A stretch of DNA of 64,000 nt from Melastoma dodecandrum (Eukaryota; Streptophyta; Magnoliopsida; Myrtales; Melastomataceae). Positions 35,170-46,076 of this stretch are shown one piece after another (the first letter of the stretch is position 1; each line of letters starts with the position of its first letter). A program made the position numbers and the translations under genes. The stretch is taken from positions 4,774,001-4,838,000 of the forward strand of contig JARUPY010000190.1 in the NCBI GenBank assembly GCA_029817715.1, written 5' to 3'. The notes under the pieces are model-generated. The model did not search any database. It saw nothing but the letters and a program-made list of their open reading frames with translations, and was not told the DNA's origin.

Positions 35170-35715
35170 CGCCTCTCGCCCAGCAACTCAATCCCACTGC
35201 CAAAATCTCAGAGGACTTATATACTCGTCGATAAATGAAATCGAAAGAAATGCTCATGGTTGTCTTTGCTTCAATAGGACAGAGCTACTATGGATCGATT
35301 TTTCTTAATATTTTGGCTTGGTAAGGGAAGAAAAGGGGTCATCCAGTGCAGTAAAAGCACCTCTGTAGATTTTTAGGTCGGTTCAAAAGCTTTGCTCGAC
35401 TCAGACCTAGTTCATTCTCCTAGGGTAATCACAACATCCAGCAAGACTTGTAACACAAGGACTCAGTGACCTTACTACTAGGGTGTCCCTTCGGACCTTT
35501 GTATATATTTGAAAACTTAAAATAATAATAATATATTTGTATACTATTTATGGTTGTCTTTTTTCGGTAAATAAGTTTGAGGTAGGTCGAAAAGCTAAAT
35601 TTTGAGATCTTGGGAGTGTAAAAAAAAGAAAGCATGTAATCCCAGACGATTCCAAATGGAAGACAAAAGTGGAAGAAGAGAGAACGTGATGGGGTTGGTC
35701 CAAGGAAATTGGTCA
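35170..35715. other. intergenic DNA
   Basis: AT-rich; no gene or repeat is recognised. Confidence 0.4.
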
Positions 35716-36381
35716 TTTCACAATGACCATAGGTTAGTAATTAGGTTCGGAATTTACTGTTTAGCTTAGTAAATTACTAAAATATTTCGTAATAGTTTAC
35801 CAAATTTTATTAAAATTTCGCTCCGAACTTAATAAAAAATTCCGAAATAAAAATTCATTTTTAGTAAGTTCCAAACAATTTTATTATGTTCAACAGTATT
35901 TTACTAATCTTCTTAAATAAATTTCATTCAAAAGCCAGCCGAAAAAATTACTAAACATTGAACTTTTACTAAGTAAAATTAATACTTTTTACTAAATATG
36001 AACATTAAATTTTTAGTAAAAATTACTAAACAAAAAGTAGTAAATCGGATGACAATATTACTAACAAGTTTAGTAACCATTTAATAAATTTGAACAGTGA
36101 ATTTTTCGTAAAAGTTGCTAAAAAAAATGAAGAAATCACTTATCTTTTTCGTAAACGATTACTAAAATGATCTGGAAATAACCGGGTGAAATTACTAAAC
36201 GCAAATTAGTAAAGTTTACTAACTGTGAAAGGTGAAAAATTAGTAAACTTTACTAACTAATTTACTAAGTTTGAAGGGTAATTTTACTAAAAAAGATTGA
36301 TTTTTAGTATTCTTTACTAAAAATAAAAGCGATTTTAGTAAACTACGTAACGATTACGTGCACGTATCGTTAGCAATTTCC
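35716..36381. mobile_element. relic related to the MULE-type element, right end preserved
   Basis: The interior has the same TTTAGTAAA/TTTACTAA words. The right end (GTAAACTACGTAACGATTACG, GTGCACGTATCGTTAGC, then ATTTCC) is a relative of the terminal inverted repeat at 16509/17851. A matching left end and target duplication were not found, so the left side is probably lost; the left coordinate is approximate. Confidence 0.55.
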
Positions 36382-36678
36382 TGCAAATTCGTCCTCGCTT
36401 TTACGGGATGGCCTTTGATTTGGGATACAAAGTGTGATTGCCTAAGGGGGTGAGCAAAAAATTTGGAATTCCAAATATCGAATCGAAATTTTAGCATTTC
36501 GTATTTGGAATTCGGTATTTGATATTCGTATTTTGGTTCGATTTTATGCTTATGAAAAAATTTTCGGTTTCGATATTTTAATATATTTAATTCGGTGTTC
36601 CAAACAAACCAAAATTTAATCGGCTTATTTTACTTTTGGGCCTTTGGCCCATGCACATCTTTCAGCCCACAAAAATTG

Positions 36679-36860
36679 TCAAGAGCCTAGGGTTAGGACC
36701 CACACGATCCTTAACCATCCTGGCTTTAGGATTCTCACGAGCTCCCCCACCACCCTCATTCTCTCCGCGGCGACCTCCACCGTGCAGTGCCCGTACGCCC
36801 CCACTGTGTGGACGAACACGGCTAACGTCACCATGTTGAAGTAGTTGTCCGGGAACGACT
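36679..36860 (-). pseudogene. fragment of a class I SAM-dependent methyltransferase-like protein
   Basis: About 60 codons read PDNYFNMVTLAVFVHTVG followed by AERMRVVGELVRILKPGW, then a stop. This resembles the motif 4-5 region of a plant methyltransferase family (PDNYFD...HTVG...RVLKPGG), where GG is changed to GW here. The SAM-binding N-terminal part and the C-terminus are missing. Confidence 0.45.
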
Positions 36861-36889
36861 AGCTCCTCACGTTGCCTTCTCGGCATGTC

Positions 36890-38148
36890 ACGTATTCTTG
36901 CACTCATGTAGTTTCATCAGGCATCCTACAATCAATCAAGGGATTGGATTTCATACTTGTTAATTTTTTTTCTCTTTATTTTCCTATCGAATTTTTTACC
37001 TTCGATCATGGCAGTTCTGAGAGCGGACATGGCGGTTTGCTTGCAATGAGCCAGCCCAACCACGCGGCTGGAGCTACCGCCCTTCTTCATATAGCATTAC
37101 CACGGGTCCATTAAAAATTTGGAAGATCCAAATGTCGAACCTAATTACCCAAATAATTTTGGTATTTCAGTATTTAGAACTTTGAAATTTTGTTCGGTAT
37201 TTGGAGAACAAAAAATTAGAAGTTTGGAATTTGGAATTTTAGTATTCCAAATGCTCACTCCTAATTCGTACTTTACTAAATAAATTATTTACTACATAAA
37301 TCTACAGTTTTACAAAGTTCATAGTATTGTTTCGTAATATTCTAAAATCATTTCGCACATAGCGAAGCACTTGGTACATTATGAATAAAAAACCTTCTAA
37401 TTATACAAAGCCCATTCGTACTATACAAACGATCCATACAACTTTACGAAGTACTACTTTACGAAACGTCCCACATAATTTTATGAAGTTCATTAGCCTT
37501 TTACAGAACACTTCTATGTATTTCGAAACAATACCGTACTGTTACGTAAAGAGTACGAATTTAATGAAACAGTGAGCTACCGCTTCGTACTCATATAAGC
37601 ACATGTGAGAGTAACTTTAATCGCGTCTGGAAATTTGCCGATTCATCCGCATTTTTAAAAGAAAGACTTAGGTTCAGGATACATTGGGCGATTTCGTACA
37701 TTAAAAAATAAATTTCGTGATATTTTAAGAAACTATTTCGTAAACTATTTTGGCTGCCATTTCTTTTAGAAGCGAACCAACTTAATTTCACATGCGAGAA
37801 GCTCCAGCAATAAAGGTGCCACGCTTACCAGCACGCCATCATCCACGGTTTCCTGGCCGCTCGTAGATGTTGAACTCCCGGACCAAACCCGAGGCAGATG
37901 GTGATTACGAGTGCTTCTGCCAAATGTGCACCGAATTGCCTTTTGAAAAAGGCCAAAAACAGTATTGAGAGGGAGGATTATGACAGTGGAGAGATAAAAT
38001 TCAAAATCAGCAGTGTTCGTCCACCCGATAATATGCGGGTTGAATTTTAGCAAGAATCATAGACTTCCCATGAACTACAGCCACGGACATTGTCGATTCT
38101 TAAATTATCTGAGCAAAGTGCTCATCAAGATTCCAGAGGAACACTAGT
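36890..38148. other. AT-rich intergenic DNA
   Basis: Contains TTTGGAATT-type repeats (36460-36620 and 37110-37260) on both sides of the methyltransferase fragment, possibly ends of a decayed insertion. ORFs at 37766-38053 are not recognised. Confidence 0.4.
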
Positions 38149-39545
38149 TTAGCAATTGAAGCCACGGAAATCAAACAGTTTGTTGAGCGTCGCGTCGTTC
38201 AGTACTGTGGGGATTGCAAGATTTCTCCAAGATGAAAGCCCCTGGGAAACCTGTCTCATGCTCGGCATGTCCTCAGGTGAAATGCTTATGCATGAGAAGG
38301 CCATCTTCATCACATGGACCACCTCCTCAACTACAACCCTGTCAGGATAAGAAATCCTTCCGTCCGTCCTGCAGAAATAAACTCTGCCATGAAGAGTCTG
38401 TTGCTCCAGAGGTGAAACAAGAAGTGATAAGGTCCCCCGGATGCTGTCCCAGAAACACTTCAAGCGTGACCACTCCGAAGCCGTACACGTTGCCCTTCTC
38501 TGTCGCTTTCATCATGTAGGCCATCTCTACAGAAGTTTGTTTTAGATTAAATAAATAATCATTTTGTTTAGAGACCCAGGAGGAATGATGAGAGGAAGAA
38601 ACTACAATACCAGGCGCCGCGTATCCACAAGTCCCGGCAAATGATGTCAAACTGGATGTATCAGAATTTAGCACCTGAGCCGTTTCGAAATAGGAGATGT
38701 TAGCTTCCCACTCATCATCAAGCAAGATGTTCTTGCTCGATACATCCCTGCGAATTATAGCTGGGTGGCAATCGTGGTGCAAGTAGGACAAGGCATTTGC
38801 GATTCCTTTCACGAAATTCACTCTCTTCCACCAATCATATTGTCTGACCCTCTCGCCATCTTTAAGAATGCTCTCTAAACTTCCTGGCTCGAGAAATTCA
38901 TACACCAGGAAGGTGTGCTGCAGACTCGAGCAGAATCCGTAAAGCCTCACGATGTTGCGGTGCCGGATTTCAGTCAAAGCATGGATTTCCCTAACGAAAG
39001 CTTTCTGGCTCATCATTTTGGTATCCGGATCTTGTTTGAGTTTCTTAATCGCGAATACTTCACCTGTAGCAATATTGGCTCTATAAACACTCCCCTGTCC
39101 TCCAACACCGATGCAATACTTGTCGTCGAAGTTCTCCGTGGCCTCTATGATGCTCTTATATGCCATCTCACTGTCATAGCTCCATATCATCCACACCCTT
39201 TCATTTCCTGCTTCATCTGGGGCACTCCTAGTGTTATTAGATCTTCGGAACATCATAAACAAACCTCCTAAAATGACAAACAGAACAATGACGCAACCGA
39301 GGGGAACCAATGATATCAATAAAAACCTCTTCCTTCCTCCATTCCCTTTAGATTGACGGGGGTCCAATGCTGAACAAGGAACGAGGAATTTAATGTTGCC
39401 ACAAAGCCCTTTGTTACCTCTGACTGCATCATATGATGCATTACGAAAGACAGGGATGTCCGGTAGTGGTCCCTCCAACTGATTATAGGATACATTGATG
39501 GCTATCAATCCATACATGCCATGGAAAGTTGACGGAAACGAGCCA
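38149..39545 (-). pseudogene. LRR receptor-like kinase fragment (MIK2-like), degenerate kinase
   Basis: Reading leftward: end of the LRR ectodomain (INVSYNQLEGPLPDIPVFRNA, GNKGLCGN), a transmembrane helix (FLLISLVPLGCVIVLFVILGG), then a kinase domain with a glycine loop (GVGGQGSVYRA) and the AIKK lysine. An intron (38527-38610, GT-AG) restores APE before MAYMMKATEK. HRD is RRD (38744-38752) and DFG is YFE (38684-38692), so the catalytic magnesium-binding Asp is lost. A frameshift near 38370-38460 precedes the last part (SCISISPEDMPSMRQVSQ). The LRR array and signal peptide are missing. MIK2-type kinases sense peptides at the cell surface; this copy cannot signal normally. Confidence 0.8.
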
Positions 39546-40096
39546 GTCACGTGACATATCCAGCATCCATCCATCATCTTCACCAACTCCCTGCACCCCC
39601 ACATTACGAAACCGTAGTCCCGTATGTCGAAAACTACGTGCGTTTCGTTTTTCATCCGTTTCGACTCTATCGACCCTTCGCCGCGGGCTCGTCCGTGGGG
39701 ACCGACCGACCGGGCAGGCGCCTCCCCGATGCCTCTACAGCTTGGGCTTTCCGTCGGCCCTTGATTTATGGCCGGGAGGCCCACAACCAGCGCAGACGCA
39801 GGCCTTTTGGATGAGTTGCCCTTGCTGATGTCATTAATTTTACCCTTGTTTTTTTCCGCAAAAGTAATATAAAAACAAAATGTTTCCAATTTTAAGTAAA
39901 AGCCAAAATTCTTTTAAATTTTTATCCAAAGAAGAAAAAAACTCGATCTTTATCTTCTAAGGATGATGTTATGATGTTTATCAGAGTCCTCAAAAAAAAA
40001 GAAAAAAAAAACACTTGCAGTATAGTTGTACTTTCCTCTTGGTTTTACCTATGAATTTGAAGGAGAAAAATTTTATTATCCCCTTCCAAAATGCAG

Positions 40097-41007
40097 TTCT
40101 TCACCACAGAACCTTATGCCTGTGAACCTTCTAGCCTCCCACACTATCCCCCTTGCAAGGAAATTGATGCCAGACTCCACGACCGTGAAGCGAGAAGGTT
40201 TTCGACCGCTCTTGATATTTTTCATCTCCATGCTGAACCCCGTACATGAGCATTGTGTAGGATTTGAGGATCTGTGTAATGAAAGTTTGACCAAAATAAT
40301 GAGTATATTTGTTATTTATAGGCTGCAAGCAGCTGACAAAGTCCAAGGTGATAACAAGAAGAAACTGAGGACGCGGGATCGGGCTGTCAGAGCCTTCCCT
40401 GCTCCGGAAGCCAATGCTGAGGTTCAAGCCAATATTGATGTAGGCACTCGTGTTGTCTCTTGTTTCCTTTCTCACATGAACATTTGTTTAGTTCTTTGTT
40501 TTTATTTAAACAAGCATCTCCCTCTAGTCTGAAATGTAGAAAAGTAACTGAAGCATGCTCGGCGTAATCACGCTTGAGGATTTGATGAGTTTTTTTTATT
40601 GAACAGTGAATTTGTGCTTAAGCATCTGTTCTTCTGTTGGACAGAGACGACGAATGATTTACAAGGTGAATCCCAAAAGTACGAGCGAGAAATTTCCTCC
40701 ACCACACCAGGATGGCGGAGTCGGCATTCCTGTTGGAGTTTTACAACGACTTGGTCCGACCACTGTTATGCACGATAATTCCCGCACTTCCACTTCCTTT
40801 ACTTATTCCAATAACTCGTCAGAAATGTGGCCTGGGCCCCTGGCTGATAATTCTGTGGATGCTCTTAAACGGAAGAAGAAGAAGAAAGCGGTTTGGGGCA
40901 GCGGCAATGGGGACAGAGCATTAGGTTCGTCTGTCTTTTCCGTAGGAACCTACAAGGGAAAACTCGGTGATCATAGTCATGTCAAGGAAATTAGAAGTTT
41001 TGCGTAA
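40097..41007 (+). pseudogene. C-terminal exons of a CDK-like kinase (At1g54610-like), copy I
   Basis: Three exons (40097-40197, 40322-40439, 40645-41007) with GT-AG borders and matching phases encode the family tail: FFTTEPYACEPSSLP, RTRDRAVRAFPAPEANAEVQ, EKFPPPHQDG and WPGPLADN. No kinase-domain exon lies upstream; the 8.2 kb block ends there, after about 0.4 kb of shared sequence. Compared with unit II, about 1.4 kb carrying the kinase exons is missing, with a CTT microhomology at the join (about 39956). This copy cannot make a kinase. Confidence 0.8.
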
Positions 41008-41583
41008 GACGAGATTCGCACCTTGTGGAGAAAGAATTCAATTCAGGTGCAACTATCTCCTTGTCGTTAATTTTGTTCCTCTAGATATGCGAGAAGCATC
41101 CTCGGTCATCTCGCTGTAAATGCCTTTTGACGGATGTGAAATCTCCTTGTGCATGAGTTGCAGAAAGATGTATAGAGATAAATTTCAGTTTCGGTATTTC
41201 AGTAGCATTGGTTACTTATCTGCATGCTGCCGAGGTGCTTATTGACAACCCAACTGATCAAAACGGAGTGGGGTTTTGGTCCGTCGACTTACTTTGAGGA
41301 GCGAAAGCAATGAACTCATGATTGTCCTTGGACGGCTTCCGTCGCCGTTTCCACATCTGGGTTGCCTTGAAACTGTTACATTAGCCCATACTATGTTTAC
41401 AGTTGGTTGTTAGGGAATTTAAATTGAGAGGCATGGAATGGTAGATTGGTGTCATTGAACAACTGCAGCAGCACGTGAAACATATTGAATCGTCAATGAT
41501 CAGTCTCCTGGCGATTGCGAGCTCAAAGACTTACAGGTGGGTAGATAGCTGAAAGTATCCCTCTGTAGCTTTCCTCTAGTTCT

Positions 41584-42068
41584 TTATAAGATCTGTTCTT
41601 CGGTGGCATTAAACTCTCCAGTAATCTCTGCAGCAGCCGTTTCTCCGGTGATTTTGTGCAGGAGAGGTTTCAGTCCGGTGAAGCATGGGACCTGGAGGAC
41701 CTGGAGGGCCGCCCCGTTGGGGTCCCACTCCGCCCGGGCCCCCTGGACCGTTCGGAGGAATCTGCAATGTGATCGGCTCTTGGTAAGTAAAAGCTGCTTC
41801 GTTGGAGTTTTGTAGTTGAACCAACTTCCTGGCATAGTTTGCTCGCGCTTCTTGTCCTGATGTCCCAATTCCGTGGTGGTTGCTCGCATCGCAGTTTGAG
41901 CTTCATTTGCTGTTGCTGGTTGATACAAGATTGCTTCGGAGGGCCTCCCGGACCACCTGGACCATTCGGACCTCCGCCTCCATGATTGTTCATGTTTCTG
42001 GACCTTGTAATTTTTGGTGTAATAATAATATAATACCACGGCGAGCCTTCGATGGATTCACCATGCAA
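41584..42068 (-). CDS. unrecognised Gly/Pro-rich ORF, copy B
   Basis: Same sequence as at 8361-8873 but with 23 more bases, which encode a QQQQ-containing stretch (SCINQQQQMKLKL) in one frame. Two overlapping frames are open (41584-42039 and 41670-42068) and the real one is not clear. No family is recognised. Confidence 0.25.
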
Positions 42069-43050
42069 TGCGTGCTATAATAAGAACGAAAGTTCATCCG
42101 GATGGGACACTTTTTTTTAAGTATTATTTGAGCTCGAGATCACTTTTTTTTTTTATGTCAAACAATGCCTTTTTCAAAACCGAGCTTAAATAAATCAGAC
42201 ATTAGAAACACACAATAAACACCTCCCTTTTCTTTGTGATGCATGCGATTTAGTAATCCCTAATTTTCAAACCTTAACGAATCTCTATAGTTTTTCTAAC
42301 TTGAACTTAAAATAAGTTAGTGGCGACCCCAATATGTTTTCAAAATCCGAAGTCTTATCGTCAAGGGAGGATATTCATTTTAAATGGAACCGGAAACGGG
42401 ATCACCCGCGACAAGAAGCTGGTGGAGCTGTCATGGCACTACACCAAGATGATGCAAGGTATACTGATTCTCTCTACTGCCTATCTCGTCGTGGACAATC
42501 AAAGTGTTGGGCCAAAAATTGGAAGACATTTTTCAAGTCGCGATCTCATGATAAAAAACTAAAACATTTTATTGAACATGGAATACATTCTGTAAAAATT
42601 AAACAATGTTTCATGCAGACAATTTAAAATATTCTTGTTTTTTATTAGCCAAATTGAAATATTGGGAATTTATTATCCAAAAGCATTATATTTTTAGTAC
42701 TCAAAATTCATTTTAATCCCCATATTGTCATAGTCCTTCAAATTTAGAAGAAATTATTTTTCTTTGTCAGTAATTTCTTTTAAAATCTATTCCAAAAAAT
42801 AGAGTTGAAAGAGTTATTATCGTCTTATTTCATATTGCACAACAACCAACGCCAACTGTCTTAAAAGCTCGAACTATTAAGTAAAAGTGTGACATACTAT
42901 ATATTTTCAATTTCAACATATCCTACCATAGTTGAAATTCAACTTTGTCAGTGTTAACCGTAAAGTTTAATGTCTACTATTCTACTAATTGAAATAGTAA
43001 ATTTTTATTGATTTTACCAATTTTTATGCTATTTACCCTTTATTTAATTC

Positions 43051-43053
<3 letters not shown>

Positions 43054-43109
<56 letters not shown>
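43054..43109. repeat. (AT)n microsatellite, expanded
   Basis: About 28 AT units, against about 8 at the same place in copy A (9767-9783) and in copy C (62849-62865). Confidence 0.9.
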
Positions 43110-43112
<3 letters not shown>

Positions 43113-43782
43113 GCTATTTATTTATTTATTTATCAAATATAATTTCTTATTTATCTCGACATTTAAAGCCTTCTCCATCACGATATAAGATAAAATATTG
43201 TCCCAAACTTTGATGTTATTTTAATCTCTTAGTTAAATATTTGAATAAATAAACTATAGTTGCGTGTTAAACCTCTAAGTTTTATACACGAAGGGAGAGT
43301 AAATTTATACGTAGATTAGGGTAATAGTCTATTAACATTTTTTTTTCTATTCACCCAATGGCTTGACCCTCACTATAACCACAAGAGCTAGTTTCTTTAG
43401 GTTTGATAGAATTAATGGTCAATGAATAATAAATAACTGTGAATTGATTATTATGTAATTCAATCTCGTAATTTCAACCCCAAGCATGTGTGAACACATC
43501 CTATTATAACACAACAATGTCCTCTTTAGGTTTGCTACACAGGAGATAACTAAAAGTAATTTTATTATTGAATAATATTTATAATATTTTAAAATTAAAC
43601 ATGGATATACTCTTTCCGACATTACAACCTTCTAGTCATTATCCATGTTCTATGTCTATGTAAGAAATTAATTTTTCCTAAATTTAAATTTTATATTTAT
43701 TTCATCATTTGGTTGATCATTGTTTTGTATTAATATAGATAATTTAAGATTTTTTAATTTTAATCAAGCCAACCAAATTTGA

Positions 43783-44322
43783 AAATTTTATGGTAAGAAT
43801 AAGAGGAGGGTGCCGACTTTCTTACCAGGAAGATTGTCGCCTGCTGAACGGTGGCGCAAGGTGTACGGGGAGTCGAGGGGAAGTGGAAGCCGCAGAGATG
43901 ATGAGGATGAGATGAAGTTGTCAACAACGACGACGACAGGGGCGCCAGTGTCCAACTCAGAAATGCCACTCATCGTTGGCCGGGATGATGAAACCAAAAT
44001 CCTCACTGATCAGTTGAAAAAAGACTTCTTGGGACTTCGAGTGATTTCAGTTACCGGGGAGGAAGGCATTGGGAAAACAGCATTAGTGCGCAGCGTGTAT
44101 GACCGCTCTGAGACCGAGCATAACTTCAGCTGCCGAGCTTGGATCTCCAGCTCCGAAACCATAACCCAACAGCACATGTTGATGGAGTTGATCAAGCAGA
44201 GTCCAGAACTGGTGCTGAAGAACTTGGATCACATGGGGATCGAGGATTTACACAGCATCCTTGTGGGGTCATTGACGGAGTACAAGTACTTGATCGTGCT
44301 GGACGATTGGAATCAGTTGTGA
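43783..44322 (+). pseudogene. CC-NB-ARC (CNL) fragment, copy I, truncated at kinase 2
   Basis: An open frame of 180 codons begins after a TGA and has no ATG at its start. It shows the NB-ARC entry (PLIVGRDDETKILTDQLKKD), the P-loop GEEGIGKTALV, an RNBS-A-like region (FSCRAWIS) and kinase 2 (YLIVLDDW), then stops. WIS after RNBS-A and DDW point to the non-TIR class. The Rx-type coiled-coil N-terminus is absent, and GLPLA, MHD and LRR are missing downstream. Right of the stop, gypsy sequence begins. Copy C (63542-64000) is colinear. Confidence 0.8.
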
Positions 44323-45870
44323 GGTACCTAGGTCTGAGGTGGACCATCCTCGATTCATTGCCGAAATCAGTTGTGAGATATATGGACGTGATCGAAACCT
44401 GCTCCCTCTCAGGAATTCTTGTTGTCGCAAAGTACTTCTCCACATCCCATAAGAAGTTTTGCAGCGCCTTTACATCTCGACTTCCGTCAAACTTCTGAGT
44501 TTCAGGCACTCTTATCCTCGAACGCTCATCCCCACCTGAGGATTGTGCAGCAACCACCCTCTTAAGGATCACGACCTCATTCTGAAGATCCTCCTGCTGG
44601 CTACGCATCTCTTCAACGGTTCGGCACAATCTACCAAGTAAACCACTGAGCCTTTCCTCCGCAGCTCCTCTCACACCAGTGATGGAATGTTCCAGCTAAG
44701 CCACACCCTCACGGAGTTGATCCAGGTCCTTCAAGACAGAGATCTACACATCGGGAGAAGCCTCGCCCACGAGTCGCTCTAGTCGTTCCAATATCTCGCT
44801 GGTGGTTCTGGTCGTCATTGTAAGTTGATATGATGCCAACTTTGACGGTTCCGAGACGCTACTACGGGCAACTCAACCCAGCAAAGCTACCCGCCTGGCG
44901 TCATACCCACCCAAGCACGACCAGCCTTTTCTCACAATCCCCAGGAACCCAATGACCACGACCAAGAATACTCCCAACCCCACAAGATGGTGATAGTCAT
45001 CGTATTATCACTCTCAATAATACAAAGAGAACTACAAGACTCTCGTGTATACGACCGGCTCTCGAGTATGGGTATTTCGCCCCAACTAACTCCTCTTGCT
45101 CTCTTCTATGCACACTCACATGCACCCCCTCGCCCAAGTCCCTACTCACTCATTTGTAGGGGCCAAGGGGACTTACATTAGATTACAAGACAATGGACAC
45201 TTGGACACCATGCTGCCACGAGGTACCCAAAAGTCCGGGAACACCGACGGTAGTTTGCAACCAGGAACACTAGGGGTCATCTGCAATCACGTCAGGGGGC
45301 CTGCCTCCTCTTGCAGCAGCCATTCGAAGGGTCGTTCGCAGCTTGTGTCAAGACACTTCCGTCAACAACCACCCACAAGCAACCTCCAAGGAATCTCCAT
45401 TGCTTCCTGTGGCACACCACCTCTACAGCTTCGCCCACCAGGAACGCCCAACAGTCAGATTCCTCCCCAACCCGCGCATCTCGTCGCATCCGTATCGTAT
45501 TTTCTGTTGTCCAGCACGTATCTCTCCGCGCCTTTGCTAATTTTCCCTTTTATGTGAGTCCACCCACAGTTGGTACTTGTATGCTCCCGTCCTCGTACGA
45601 TTGTCTCCAATGCACGTCCCTCTCCGTGCTGCCCACCACCCTTTGATTTACCTGCTCGACTACATATGGCTCAACATCTTTGGGACATCTCTATACGTCA
45701 TCAATGCTGTCACCAAAAGCCATAGCGAGAACAAGGGTGGCATTTGGTCCTGTCGTGGTGGAATTATTACTTGCTTTAGCTCTTCCATCCAACAAAGAAA
45801 CACAAGCTTTCAAATGTCACCCATGAGGACAAGGGTGTTCTTGAGGGGAGGATATTGATGCATGAAAACC
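44323..45870 (-). mobile_element. Ty3/gypsy remnant: partial gag and probable 5' LTR
   Basis: On the minus strand, 44674 to 44345 encodes a gag start with KFDGSRDVKALQNFLWDVEKYF, typical of plant chromovirus-like gag. Upstream at about 44840-44855 is TTGGCATCATATCA, close to the initiator tRNA-Met primer site TGGTATCAGAGC of such elements. 44860-45870 would be its LTR, but its left boundary is not clear; plus-strand GAGGACAAGGGTGTTCTTG near 45828 could instead be the end of an older gypsy pol. Gag stops at the CNL fragment. Confidence 0.55.
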
Positions 45871-46076
45871 AGTTAAACGGAACCAAGAGTTGCAGGCCAG
45901 TTGGAGGGGCTGATTCTAAGCCTTAATCAAGACCCCGGCTTCAAGGGATCCGGCTCATCAAAGACTAGGAAGGATGAAATTGCGAGGATAAAAAAATATA
46001 GGGAGTCTATGTGTAAATAGGAAAGAATATTTAGAAAGGGATGTTTAACTGTTAGTGGTAGGTAGGGAAAAAGATG

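Larger units (their letters stand above)
31516..39680. other. 8.2 kb block present in unit I only
   Basis: The flanks CATTATTCGCCACATTTCTAAG (ending 31511) and GTCCGTGGGGACCGACC (from 39692) are almost adjacent in unit II (58103-58148). The block holds a PP2-like gene, a methyltransferase fragment, a receptor-kinase pseudogene, a MULE-like relic and AT-rich repeats. No terminal repeats or target duplications were found, so a deletion in unit II or an ectopic insertion in unit I are both possible. Confidence 0.75.
41164..43210. repeat. segmental repeat, copy B
   Basis: Corresponds to 7949-9876 and 61001-62960. Unlike copy A it is continuous with the CDK-like exons on the left and the CNL fragment on the right, so this is the ancestral arrangement. 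42620-43780 is AT-rich and non-coding. Confidence 0.85.
18243..44322. repeat. immune-receptor cassette, unit I of a large direct duplication
   Basis: From 18243 to 44241, where unit II reaches the window edge, the order and sequence of features match 46077-64000, interrupted by indels. Units I and II share the RLP pseudogene, unknown ORF, TNL fragment, TNL gene, LRR fragment, gypsy remnant, CDK-like exons, Gly/Pro-rich ORF and CNL start. Unit I has an extra 8.2 kb (31516-39680). It lacks about 1.4 kb present in unit II at 58400-59796. Confidence 0.9.

Noticed and set aside
45096..45646. Overlapping plus-strand ORFs of 153 and 111 codons
   Set aside because: They have Pro/Ser-rich compositional bias, no motif, and lie in the probable LTR of the minus-strand gypsy remnant.
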